DNA of 64,000 nt from Rhodovarius crocodyli (GTDB taxonomy: Bacteria > Pseudomonadota > Alphaproteobacteria > Acetobacterales > Acetobacteraceae): assembly GCF_004005855.1 (NCBI RefSeq), contig NZ_SACL01000013.1, positions 1 through 64,000 of the forward strand, written 5' to 3'. Of the stretch, positions 1 through 8,760 are shown piece after piece. Numbering within the stretch: the first letter of the stretch is position 1; the number at the start of each line of letters is the position of its first letter. The position numbers were made by a program, and so were the translations under genes. The notes under the pieces were generated by a model. The model was given only the letters and a program-made list of their open reading frames with translations, made no database searches and had not been told where the DNA came from.

Positions 1-749
1 GCGCCATGGCCGGCGCCCAGCGCGACCTCGACTTCATCCGCCTCGACCCCGCCCCCTTCGCCGCCACCCCCAACATCTCCATCGACTATGCCGTGATGGA
101 GCGCACCCAGAACGGCGCGGTCGTGCCCTGCTCCATCGGCTGGTCCGATGTCGGCAGCTGGGCCGCCCTGTGGGACATCGGGGAAAAGGACGCCGACGGC
201 AACGTGACCAAGGGCCCGGTGCACCTGGTCGGCACCTCCAACAGCTACGTCCGCAGCGAGGGCATGCTGACCGGCGTGGTGGGCCTGGACGATGCCGTGA
301 TCGTGGTCACCGACGACGCGGTGCTGGCCATGCACCGCTCGAAGGCGCAGGACGTGAAGAAGCTGGTCGAGAAGCTGCGCGCCGCCCGCCTGAAGCAGGC
401 CACCGAGCACCGCCGCATGTACCGCCCCTGGGGCTGGTATGAGGGGCTGATCCAGGGCAGCCGCTTCCAGGTCAAGCAGATCGCGGTGCGCCCGGGCAGC
501 AAGCTGTCCCTGCAGAAGCACTTCCACCGCGCCGAGCACTGGGTCGTGGTGAACGGCACCGCCATCGTCGAGCGCGACGGCGAACGCATCATGCTGCGCG
601 AGAACGAAAGCGTGTACCTGCCCCTCGGCTGCGTCCACCGCCTCGAAAACCCCGGCAAGATCCCCCTCACCCTCATCGAGGTACAGGTCGGATCCTATCT
701 GGGAGAGGACGACATCGTGCGCATCGAGGATACATACGGGCGCGCTTGA
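1..749 (+). CDS. manC: Mannose-1-phosphate guanylyltransferase / mannose-6-phosphate isomerase, 3' part
   Basis: Only the C-terminal ~248 residues are in the window; the reading frame is open at the left edge, so the ATG at 6 is probably internal. The first ~135 residues are the end of the nucleotidyltransferase domain (GWSDVGSWAALW is typical of the family). The rest is the type II phosphomannose isomerase cupin, with the metal-site stretch LQKHFHRAEHWVVV and the family ending EVQVGSYLGEDDIVR. The full bifunctional enzyme makes GDP-mannose from mannose-6-phosphate and GTP in the cytoplasm. It fits as precursor supply for the glycan genes that follow. The family is clear; the missing N-terminus is the only limit. 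Confidence 0.93.
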   Translation, partial: AMAGAQRDLDFIRLDPAPFAATPNISIDYAVMERTQNGAVVPCSIGWSDVGSWAALWDIGEKDADGNVTKGPVHLVGTSNSYVRSEGMLTGVVGLDDAVIVVTDDAVLAMHRSKAQDVKKLVEKLRAARLKQATEHRRMYRPWGWYEGLIQGSRFQVKQIAVRPGSKLSLQKHFHRAEHWVVVNGTAIVERDGERIMLRENESVYLPLGCVHRLENPGKIPLTLIEVQVGSYLGEDDIVRIEDTYGRA

Positions 750-762
750 GGCGGCGCCCGCT

Positions 763-2085
763 TCATCCGCCCAGCAGCCTGGCGAGGAGCGCTGCCTCCC
801 GCCCCCAGTAATGGCCGTTATGCGACGGGTCGCCGATGACGCGGCGCCCGTCGCCGGCGCCTTGCAGCAAAGGCATGCCGAAGATGCTGTCGGGGTCCAG
901 CCGGCCGCGCAGATCATGCAGCAGCGCCAGCACGAGCAGCCCCGAACTCATGAACACGCCGAGTTCATGCTCATGCCTGCGCCTGAGCGTCTCGTCGGGC
1001 AGGAAGGAGATCGCAGTTCCCCGCCCTGCCTCGGCCGCGACCTCCGTCCAATAGGCACGGACCCAGGGGCGATGCTGCGGCAACAGGGCGCCGTACCGCG
1101 CGGCATGAAGGTCGGGCTGCTGCAGCCCCGGTGACCGGATCAGCGACGTGCAGACCAGGTCGGTCCGGCGCCCGAGCTCGGCCTGCCTGCCGTCCAGCCT
1201 GAAATCATTGAAGCGGATCACGATGTCATGCCTGTCGATGGCATCGCCATGTTCGCCGCCCGGAAGGCCGTTGCCCACGATCGCGACGCTGCGCCTGGTG
1301 TCGGCCAGCACGTCCTTCAGCCGCGCCGTCGCATCCGCCGAGGCCGGGAGCAGCCCCGCCAGCCTGGCGAAGAGTTTAGGCTTGGCGGCCGCGACAGGCA
1401 GGTAGAAACCGCCTTGCCGCATCGCCTGGGGCACGCGCCTCAGCACATCGGCCGCACCCGCCATGCCGTCCAGCATGAAGGCGATGGCCACGGATTGCCC
1501 GGCCGCCAGGCCGCCCCCGTCATCGCCGACATCGCGGGCATCGGCCAGCGCTTCGTCCAGCAGCGCAGAGTCCGCCCCTTCCGCCATCAGGACGTGTTCC
1601 CGGATGCGGCAGCGGACCGGCAGCGGAAGCGCGTCTTCCCGTTGGATCTGCCGAAGCGCCGCGACGTCACCCGGTGCGAAGCGGCGCCTGGTCGTGACAT
1701 ACTTCACGAAATCCCGCCGTCTCAGCGCAGCCGGCCGATCCAGGCCGCGCGCCGCCTCATGGAGAAGATCGGCCAGGTCCCACTGGAAACGCTGCAGGAA
1801 GCGGGACATCAACAGCCCCAGCGCGGCATCCAGCACATCGGCCCGGCTGCCGGCCGCAACCAGCATGGCGTCGATCCCGCCCCGGACATCGGCCCCGCCG
1901 GAGAGCGCATGCGCGTCCAGCGCGACGAGGGATTTCCACCAGCCGGGGCTGTCGGGAGCAGCGTGCCACGGCACATCCCGCGCGGCGAACAGGTCATAGC
2001 ACCGCTCGAGATCAATCTCGGGGTCGGCGTGGAGGCGCTGCGCCGCGCTCGCAAGCGCGGCTTCGGCCAAACAGGGCGCACTCAT
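763..2085 (-). CDS. Glycosyltransferase family 29 (sialyltransferase-like) protein
   Basis: A 440-residue protein. The C-terminal ~175 residues carry the three marks of family 29: a sialylmotif-L-like stretch near residue 266 (VAIVGNG, then IDRHDIVIRFNDF), a sialylmotif-S-like MSSGLLVLALL near residue 370, and a terminal HYWGRE matching the HxxxxE (VS) motif. In animals these motifs bind CMP-sialic acid. The first ~260 residues are Ala/Leu-rich and helical and are not recognised. No signal peptide or membrane segment is visible. I chose the ATG at 2085; a TTG at 2124 would add 13 Arg/Cys-rich residues and neither has a good ribosome site. The gene converges on manC 13 bp away. A CMP-sugar synthetase at 22812-23504 may supply the donor, but that link is inference. 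Confidence 0.78.
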   Translation of the reverse strand: MSAPCLAEAALASAAQRLHADPEIDLERCYDLFAARDVPWHAAPDSPGWWKSLVALDAHALSGGADVRGGIDAMLVAAGSRADVLDAALGLLMSRFLQRFQWDLADLLHEAARGLDRPAALRRRDFVKYVTTRRRFAPGDVAALRQIQREDALPLPVRCRIREHVLMAEGADSALLDEALADARDVGDDGGGLAAGQSVAIAFMLDGMAGAADVLRRVPQAMRQGGFYLPVAAAKPKLFARLAGLLPASADATARLKDVLADTRRSVAIVGNGLPGGEHGDAIDRHDIVIRFNDFRLDGRQAELGRRTDLVCTSLIRSPGLQQPDLHAARYGALLPQHRPWVRAYWTEVAAEAGRGTAISFLPDETLRRRHEHELGVFMSSGLLVLALLHDLRGRLDPDSIFGMPLLQGAGDGRRVIGDPSHNGHYWGREAALLARLLGG

Positions 2086-2425
2086 GCGGCATGCCGGGGA
2101 TCGACACGCGAGCCGCCGAGGCAAGGGGCGGAAAATCGCAGAATGATCATGCAGATTGTCCCATTTCTGGCGGCCGCAGGGGTGCGGGCAGGGGTGCGGG
2201 CAGGGGCGCGGGAAGACCCACCCCGCCCAAACCTACAACATGGCCAGCCACCCCCAGCCGTTAAAGGGCCCGGCAGTCCCGATATGGTGATCGCGGGTGC
2301 CCGTCCGGTGCGCGGAAAGAAACGAACGCCGCTTCATCATGGCATGATGTGATGGAGAGCGCGTCGGCGAGCGGTCCTGGCGCGCTATGCTAGAGACTGC
2401 CTCCTGAGTTACCTTCGCCGCGATC
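2086..2425. other. Intergenic region between divergent glycan genes
   Basis: 340 bp lie between the GT29 start and the next plus-strand gene, so promoters for both should be here. The only clear structure is a 12-bp tandem repeat, two exact units of AGGGGTGCGGGC at 2178-2201 plus a degenerate third to 2213. No convincing -35/-10 pair was found on either strand and no small gene is supported. Confidence 0.6.
2178..2213. repeat. 12-bp tandem repeat, about 3 units
   Basis: Units start at 2178, 2190 and 2202. The first two are identical and the third differs at a T-to-C change and at its last base. It lies upstream of the plus-strand glycosyltransferase run and has no assigned role. Confidence 0.7.
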
Positions 2426-4375
2426 ATGACACGTCTTCGCATCGCCTATCTCGCCGGCAGTCAGGACGACGCGATGCCGCGCCCCTGGCTTGCCGATGCG
2501 CTGGCGGCGTTCGGCGACGTGACGGGCTTCCTGTTCGAACGTCGCCGCCGGACAAGCTTCCACACCACCCGCTTCCTTCCGCCGCGCCGTTTCGGCGCGG
2601 GCCTGCCGGGCCATGACGCCGCCATCCCCTCACTGGGCGAGGCGCTGCGGATGGGCGAGGCCGCAGGCACGCCATGGCAGCGCCTCTCGGAACCGGCGGC
2701 CCTGATCCGCCACATCATGAATGCCAGGCGCGCGCAGCGGCTGTTTGCCGCCCTGCACAGGCTGCGCCCCTCGCTCATCGTCGTCGACGGCGCCGTTCTG
2801 GCGCCGCTGTTTCCCACGCTGCGCAGCCTGGGCTGCCCGCTGGTCTGGGCGCCCGACCGGCGCGGCAGCCTGTACCACGCAGCGCAGGCCGAAGCCCTGC
2901 CTGAAGGCTGGCTCGCTTCCTGGCACGGCGCCGCCGCGGCCGCGCATGCCGAGGGTGAGGCACTGGCGGCGCCCCTGCTCGACCAGCTGTGGCTGACGGG
3001 GGATGCGGCGGAGGAACACTTCGCCGATCTGGTGCCGGCCGCCCGACGTCATGCCGTCGGGGGCTCAGCGGAAGGCATGGCGTCGGCCATGCGGGCGATG
3101 TCCCTGCCCGCACGGCCGGCCCCGCCCCCGGCCCCCAGCCGGGTGCCGGATGCCGAGCAGCTCTCCTTCAATCCGCTGACCAGGCTGGCCTGGTGGCGCC
3201 TTTCCCTGCGCGATGCGCAAGATGCGCGGATCAGCCTTCTCGACAGCCATGGGGCGACGCTGCCCGCCGCGACTGTGACGATCCATCGCCGGCGGGCCGG
3301 CGCGATCGATGTGGAGGCGATGGCGGTGCTGCCTGCCGGCGTCTCTGCCGAGGAGCTTCGGCTGGACATCAGCACGCCGCGCGGCGCCATGCCGGCATTG
3401 AGCCCGGCGGCCCCTGCGGTGGAGCAGCGCGCCGGGCTGGTCGCGCTGGAACCCTTCGGCGCGTGGCAGGAATTGTGGGCATGGTCGCTGGATGAGAAGC
3501 CCGGCCTGCACCCGCGCCCTGAGCAGAGCGCCATCCTGCCCCTGCCGGCGCGCCCGGGTTCGGGCAGCCTGCATCGCCTGCGCTTCGCGCTTCGCGACCA
3601 GGGCGAGGCCGTCACCCTGACCCCGCCGGAGGGCATCGGCGAGGAATTGAGCCACCCTGCCCTCTGGACCGGACGCCACCCGCCTTCCTCGGCCAGGCTG
3701 CGGGCCATGGCCGGACGGCATCAGGGCGAGACGGCCTGGATCATCGGCAACGGCCCGAGCGTCCGACCGGAGGATCTGGACGCGCTGCAGGGGCGGGTCA
3801 CCTTCTGCTTCAATCGCTTCCACCTCGCCCACGGCCGGACGTCGCTGCGGCCGCGCTACACCGTCAGCGCGGACCGCCAGATGATCGAGGATTTCGGGGC
3901 GGAGATGGTCTCCTCCTCGGGCGGCACGGTGTTTCTCGCGGCCAAGGAACCGCCGGCACTGGAGGGCGACTACATCTGGGTACGGCAGCTGCCGGTCTTT
4001 CCACCGCTGTTCTCGCTGCGGGCGGACATCGCGGTGACGCCGGGCGGCTCCTCGCCCTATGTCGCCATGCAGCTGGGCTATTTCATGGGGATACGGCGCT
4101 TCATCCTTTACGGCACCGACTTCAACTACAGGTTCTCCGATACCGGCAGCCAGGACCCGTACCGGGCGGCAACGGGTGACGGGAACCACTTCATCAAGAA
4201 CTACCGCGGCGGGCGCGACTGGGCTCCTCCTTCCCTGCGCGCCATCAGCGCGGCCTTCCTGAACGCCCGCAGGGTGACGGAGGCAGCGGGCGGCTTCATC
4301 CGCAATGCGAGCCGCGGGGGGCATCTCGACATCTTCGAACGCCAGTCATTCGAGTCAGCCCTTGCCCTTCATTGA
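2426..4375 (+). CDS. MptE/DUF115-like protein with N-terminal glycosyltransferase-like region
   Basis: A 649-residue protein. Residues ~437-640 resemble the DUF115/MptE-like fold seen in flagellin and capsule glycan proteins: WIIGNGPSVRPEDL followed by FNRF and YTVSADRQM, then GGSSPYVAMQLGYFMG and LYGTDFNYRF. That fold is related to GT42-type transferases. Residues 1-200 look like a GT-B N-terminal half, and ~230-330 form a beta-rich segment like those in neighbouring proteins. The same GNGPS module recurs at 12552-13745. ATG at 2426 opens a three-gene run, with the next gene 21 bp downstream. The substrate is unknown and the activity is inferred from the fold. Confidence 0.7.
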   Translation: MTRLRIAYLAGSQDDAMPRPWLADALAAFGDVTGFLFERRRRTSFHTTRFLPPRRFGAGLPGHDAAIPSLGEALRMGEAAGTPWQRLSEPAALIRHIMNARRAQRLFAALHRLRPSLIVVDGAVLAPLFPTLRSLGCPLVWAPDRRGSLYHAAQAEALPEGWLASWHGAAAAAHAEGEALAAPLLDQLWLTGDAAEEHFADLVPAARRHAVGGSAEGMASAMRAMSLPARPAPPPAPSRVPDAEQLSFNPLTRLAWWRLSLRDAQDARISLLDSHGATLPAATVTIHRRRAGAIDVEAMAVLPAGVSAEELRLDISTPRGAMPALSPAAPAVEQRAGLVALEPFGAWQELWAWSLDEKPGLHPRPEQSAILPLPARPGSGSLHRLRFALRDQGEAVTLTPPEGIGEELSHPALWTGRHPPSSARLRAMAGRHQGETAWIIGNGPSVRPEDLDALQGRVTFCFNRFHLAHGRTSLRPRYTVSADRQMIEDFGAEMVSSSGGTVFLAAKEPPALEGDYIWVRQLPVFPPLFSLRADIAVTPGGSSPYVAMQLGYFMGIRRFILYGTDFNYRFSDTGSQDPYRAATGDGNHFIKNYRGGRDWAPPSLRAISAAFLNARRVTEAAGGFIRNASRGGHLDIFERQSFESALALH

Positions 4376-4396
4376 CGCCCCTGGGGCCTGCCCGGC

Positions 4397-6028
4397 GTGA
4401 AGGCCCCGCTGCCCCTTCGCGTGCTGGTGCTCGCGGCCGGCGAGGCGCAAACCCGCCAGGCGATGCCGGCCTGCCGCGCCCTGGCGGCCGCGGGTGCCGA
4501 GGTGCATCTGGTGAGCGACGCGCCGGCGGATGGCCCTGCGAGCGGGACCGGCCTGCCCGGGCGGCTATGGCGGCATCGGCCGGATGCGCCGCTGGAAGGG
4601 CTGGCGGGCGCGGGTCTGGACTGGACCATCCTCGCGGCCTCGGCGGCGCTGTCTCCGCGCTTCGTCGCCGGCGCGCTGGAGCACGCGGGAAGGCTCGGCA
4701 CGCGCCTCGCCCTGCTCGCCCCGGCCGCGCTGCCGCCCGGCCATGCGGAGGACATCCGCCGCCTCGGCTGGCTGGCCTCCCTGGTGATATCGCCGGGCGC
4801 CGGCGCACAGGCCGCCATGCGAGGGCTGCTGGACGGCGCGCAGCCGCGTTTCGAAATCTGGCATCCTGCCATCGACAGCCATCTCGCCCGCCACGCGCTC
4901 GATGAGCCGCGCGACGGCAGCCTTCTGGCGCCCGTACCGAACCTGGCGACGCTGGAGGCCATCACGCAGCTTCCCGCCGAAGCGCTGCGGGGCCGCGTGC
5001 TCCGCCTGCTCACGTCCGCGCCCCTGCCGGATGAGGCGCTTGCGCCGCTGCGGGCGCATGCCCAGCTGGAAGTCATGCCCATGCCGGAGGAACCGGCGCG
5101 CCTTCGCCTGCTTGCCCGCGCCGCGGTGCTGCTGCTGCCCGGACCGGAGCAGGCGGACGCCCCCTGGGCGGCCGAGGCCGCCTATCTCGGCACGCCCTGC
5201 CTCGGCGCCTCGGGCACGCCCTGGATTGACCGGTCGGACGGCCCTTCTGCCTCGCCCCCGGACCGGCTGGCCGAACTGCTCGCGCAGGGCGAGGCGACGC
5301 GGGAAAGCCGCGATCGGGCGCGGGACATGTTCGGTCTCGAAGGCGCGGGTCAGCGCCTGGCGGATCTGCTGCTGCGGGCGGCCCCGGCCGCTGCGGCCTG
5401 CCGCGCGGGGGCGATGGGCCTCATCGAGATGCAGGCCGGCGAGGCCGTGCCGGGCAGCCCGCTGATGGTCATGGGGGCATGCCGGCTGCCGGATGGGCGG
5501 GCCCTCATCAGCCTGCGCGGCGCGCTACCGGACGGGGTGGAACTGCATCAGCCCCAGGCCGCCCCGGCGCGGATCTGGCGGAGCCTGTCTCCGGGCGGGG
5601 AGACGATCTGCCACCTGCTGCTCTCAGGGGCGCGGGCCTCGCTCATGCGTGGTGAGGACGTCTTCCTGCATCTGGCGATCCGCGCGCTGGAGCATGTGCC
5701 CCATTGGCAGATGCCGCGCGTCGTCATGCAGGCGCCGCGCTTCGACGGCGAGGAGCGTGTGCTGGACGGCACGGTCACGACCGGCCTGCCGCTGGCGGGC
5801 ATCGCCTTCTCGCCGGATGGCGCGCGCTGGTTCCAGCCCCCCTTGCTGCGCCGGGGCAGCGCGCCCGGCACGACGGACGGCCTGCCGCAGCTGGGGTTCC
5901 GCCTGCGCCTGCCGGCCCGGATACCGCTGGAAGGCGCGGCCGCGCGCATGCTGCTGTTGGACCGTGCCGGCGCCGCGATCGGCCTTCTGCAAGGCTGGCC
6001 GCCGCATCCGACGGACGCCTCTGCATGA
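4397..6028 (+). CDS. Glycosyltransferase-like protein (GT4-like, degenerate)
   Basis: A 543-residue protein from a GTG start. The first ~330 residues read like a GT-B enzyme: an N-terminal Rossmann start (LRVLVLAAGEAQTRQAMP), and a C-terminal half with ARAAVLLLPGPEQAD, then EAAYLGTPCLGASGTP where GT4 enzymes bind the sugar nucleotide. A canonical E-x7-E motif is not obvious, so activity is uncertain. Residues ~340-540 form a beta-rich tail with no recognised family. The stop overlaps the next start (ATGA at 6025-6028), so the two are probably translationally coupled. It resembles the 491-residue protein at 27298-28773 in layout. Confidence 0.6.
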   Translation: MKAPLPLRVLVLAAGEAQTRQAMPACRALAAAGAEVHLVSDAPADGPASGTGLPGRLWRHRPDAPLEGLAGAGLDWTILAASAALSPRFVAGALEHAGRLGTRLALLAPAALPPGHAEDIRRLGWLASLVISPGAGAQAAMRGLLDGAQPRFEIWHPAIDSHLARHALDEPRDGSLLAPVPNLATLEAITQLPAEALRGRVLRLLTSAPLPDEALAPLRAHAQLEVMPMPEEPARLRLLARAAVLLLPGPEQADAPWAAEAAYLGTPCLGASGTPWIDRSDGPSASPPDRLAELLAQGEATRESRDRARDMFGLEGAGQRLADLLLRAAPAAAACRAGAMGLIEMQAGEAVPGSPLMVMGACRLPDGRALISLRGALPDGVELHQPQAAPARIWRSLSPGGETICHLLLSGARASLMRGEDVFLHLAIRALEHVPHWQMPRVVMQAPRFDGEERVLDGTVTTGLPLAGIAFSPDGARWFQPPLLRRGSAPGTTDGLPQLGFRLRLPARIPLEGAAARMLLLDRAGAAIGLLQGWPPHPTDASA

Positions 6029-8754
6029 GCACGCCCCTGCGTATCGCCGTGTTCGTGACCAACTCCGCCGGCACCTACGGCGGCGGTCGCCTTGCGGCGT
6101 TTCTTCTGGCGCATTGCCTGGCGCGTGTGGGTGCGGAGGTGTCGTTCGTCACCAACGCAAAGCCTGTGTTCTATGAGGAGCTGAAGGATTTCGGCCATCC
6201 CGGCCGTGTCGCGACCTACATCACCAAGGACTTCCACCTGGGCCTGCCCGAGGGCGGCTTCGATGTGGTGATGGTGATCCCGGGCCAGTCGCAGGACAGG
6301 CTGTTCTACATCGGCGCGCGCGGCTTCGCGAAGCGGCGCGGCGCGCGGCTCGCGCTGTTCAACTTCGAGACGCCCAACTGGTTCAACAGCTTCTCTCCCA
6401 CCGCGCGCAGCGAGGACATGTGGCGCGAATGGCGGCGCTGCATTGAGGACGGCTGCCTGGTGCTGAGCAATTCCGAGCAGTCGATGCGCTTCGCGCAGCG
6501 CTACTACGTCTCGCACCCGGCCACGACCTTCTTCGACTACTGGCACCAGCCGATCAACGTGCAGGCGCTGGCGCGGGTGCAGCCGCAGTACCGTGAGAAG
6601 CGGATCGTGTGCTTCGTGCGGGCGCGCGACCCGCACAAGGGCGGTCAGGACCTGATCGACGTGCTGTCGGAGGATCTGCGCGGCTGGACGCTGAGCCTGA
6701 TCGTGGGCAGCACGAAGCTGGACGAGGACTACCGGGCGGCGATCCAGTCGACGGCGAAGCGGCACGGCATCGGGATCGAGGTGCGCACGCTGGTTTCGGA
6801 CACGGAGAAGTTCCTGGAGCTGAAGCGGGCGCGGATGCTGGTGTATCCGTCGCATTTCGAGGGGTACGGCATTCCGCCGGTGGAGGCGCTGTCGGCGGGG
6901 ACGCCCTGCGTGTGCTACGACCTGCCTGTGTTCCGCGAGGTATGCGGCGATGCGCTGATCACGGCCCCGATCGGTGACATCGAGGGGCTGCGGGCGGGTA
7001 TCCGGCGGGTGCTCGCGTCATCGCCCGAGGATTGGGCGCATCTGCCCGAGCGCGTCGCCTCCGTCGCCAGCGTCGAGGCATGCGGAACCGCAGCCGCAAA
7101 GGCACTACAGAAGTATCTGCGGCAGGGCCGCGATGCCGAGAGGCCTGAACAGCCCTTGCCGCTGTCGACCCACGCCAACCCTGCGCGCGGCCTGTGTTTC
7201 TGGAGAGAGGCCGAGGCGGGGCTCGTGACGGGCCGGCTGCCGGGAGACGCACCCATCGCGGCCTTCGTCGGCACGCGAGCCGCCTGGGCGCAGGCGGAGA
7301 TCACCTGGCCCACCCAGCCGCCCGAACCCGGCTTCTCCGTGCATCTGAACGCGGATGACATGCGCCGCCTGGATCAGGGCGAGGCGTTGAGTCTGCAGGC
7401 CGGCGCCGAGCGATGGACCCTGCGCCCGCAATGGCGGGCGGCGCCGGCTGGCAGTCCCGACTACGCGATACCGGGCCCGGACGCGCCCGGCGGGCCGCAG
7501 TTCGAGGCGGAACTGTCGCGCGGCACCAGCGACGAGTACGGCGTGATCGAATTCGAAGGCTGGGTGCAATCCAGCCCGCGCGTCGAGGTCATCCGCTTCT
7601 GGGTCGAGGACCGCCTGCTGGGAGAGACGGTTCCACGCCTTCCGGTGTGGTGGATCTTCGAGCGGCATCGATGGTCCGGCGATGCCTTCGGCGGCTTCAG
7701 CTTCGTCGGGCGGCGCACCGGGCGCAGCCTGGCGCCCCTGCCCTATCGTGTGGAGTTCTGCGCCGGTGATGAGGTCATCGGCGTCATCAGCGGGCATTGC
7801 CGGCCGGAGCGACGTGCCCGCGCGGCGCTGGGTGCCGATGCGGCGCTTCTGCCCGCGGGCTTTCTGGAGGACGCCGCGCGCGGCCCCCTCAGTGTGCTGG
7901 TGGTGGAGGATGAGCTGCTGCTGGCACCCATCCAGGGTGCGGCGTTGCGGGCACTTCTGGCGCATCTGCGCATGCGCGGACACGAGATACTGCTGGTGCT
8001 GCATGGCAATGCGCACCGCTTCGCCGATGATCTGCCGCGATGGCGCACCCTCGGCGACGCGGTCCTGCTGGTCAACCCGCTGACCCCGGAGCGCGGCCCC
8101 AGGTTGAGCCATGTGATGGGCGAACTCATCGGCACCACCAAGCGGCTGGTGCTGGCCATGGCGACGGAAGATCACGTCGCGGCCCGCTTCGGCTTCCTGG
8201 CGGTGAGCGGGGTGGCCTGCCTGATCGCCCGGCCGGGCGAGGGCTGGCTGCGGTTGCTGCCGGACAGCGCCGACGGCCCGGCGCGCTACCTGCCTGTCGG
8301 CCATGATCACGCCGGGCTTGCGGAAGCCCTGCGGGTCGATCTGCCGCCTGCCGCAGCACAGGAAAAGCCGCTGCTGGTCATCGATGCCACATCGCGCGCG
8401 CTGACCCCGGAGACGCTGCGCCACCTCCTGGCCTCCCTGACGCCGGAGGCCGCGCGCCAGGGCTGGCAGATGGCTGTGGCGGTGGATGCGGCACCCCTGG
8501 CGGACGCCGAGGCGCTGCGCGCGGCCTGGACTCTGCCGCCCGGGGTGACGTTGCTGCTGGGGCTGGAAATCAACGGCTTCACGCCCGACGGCATTGCTGC
8601 CCTTGTCTGCGCCGGGCAGCCCGGGCCGCTGGCCGGGCTGGCGTTGTCGCTGGGGATGGCCGTGTGGGCCTGGCCCGACGCGGGGGCGGGCTGGAGCCCG
8701 CCCGACCATCCCTATCTGCCGCTGGACGAGTTGCTCGCGGCGCTGAACGGCTGA
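6025..8754 (+). CDS. Large GT4 glycosyltransferase with C-terminal accessory domains (copy A)
   Basis: A 909-residue protein. Residues 1-370 are a GT4 enzyme: a start of the type FVTNSAGTYGGGRLAAF and the donor-site motif HFEGYGIPPVEAL near residue 280 with both Glu residues. Residues ~15-367 are encoded by a 1059-bp segment nearly identical to one in the minus-strand gene at 14277-17564. After it come a domain around residue 500 (DEYGVIEFEGWV, GDAFGGFSFVGR, PYRVEFC) and a Rossmann-like C-terminal third. Both are shared with that paralogue but clearly diverged. The ATG overlaps the previous stop; longer starts would run through the upstream gene. It probably adds sugars to a surface glycan in the cytoplasm; donor and acceptor are unknown. 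Confidence 0.82.
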   Translation: MSTPLRIAVFVTNSAGTYGGGRLAAFLLAHCLARVGAEVSFVTNAKPVFYEELKDFGHPGRVATYITKDFHLGLPEGGFDVVMVIPGQSQDRLFYIGARGFAKRRGARLALFNFETPNWFNSFSPTARSEDMWREWRRCIEDGCLVLSNSEQSMRFAQRYYVSHPATTFFDYWHQPINVQALARVQPQYREKRIVCFVRARDPHKGGQDLIDVLSEDLRGWTLSLIVGSTKLDEDYRAAIQSTAKRHGIGIEVRTLVSDTEKFLELKRARMLVYPSHFEGYGIPPVEALSAGTPCVCYDLPVFREVCGDALITAPIGDIEGLRAGIRRVLASSPEDWAHLPERVASVASVEACGTAAAKALQKYLRQGRDAERPEQPLPLSTHANPARGLCFWREAEAGLVTGRLPGDAPIAAFVGTRAAWAQAEITWPTQPPEPGFSVHLNADDMRRLDQGEALSLQAGAERWTLRPQWRAAPAGSPDYAIPGPDAPGGPQFEAELSRGTSDEYGVIEFEGWVQSSPRVEVIRFWVEDRLLGETVPRLPVWWIFERHRWSGDAFGGFSFVGRRTGRSLAPLPYRVEFCAGDEVIGVISGHCRPERRARAALGADAALLPAGFLEDAARGPLSVLVVEDELLLAPIQGAALRALLAHLRMRGHEILLVLHGNAHRFADDLPRWRTLGDAVLLVNPLTPERGPRLSHVMGELIGTTKRLVLAMATEDHVAARFGFLAVSGVACLIARPGEGWLRLLPDSADGPARYLPVGHDHAGLAEALRVDLPPAAAQEKPLLVIDATSRALTPETLRHLLASLTPEAARQGWQMAVAVDAAPLADAEALRAAWTLPPGVTLLLGLEINGFTPDGIAALVCAGQPGPLAGLALSLGMAVWAWPDAGAGWSPPDHPYLPLDELLAALNG
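6068..7126 (+). repeat. Long inverted repeat, copy A (1059 bp)
   Basis: Read on the plus strand, this matches the reverse complement of 16451-17509 base for base, without gaps and with only scattered mismatches. It starts at CCGGCACCTACGG and ends at CTGCGGCAGG, just after the codons for the GT4 domain. Outside these limits the two genes diverge abruptly. It could arise by gene conversion or support inversion of the 7127-16450 segment. Confidence 0.93.
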
Positions 8755-8760
8755 CCGTGA

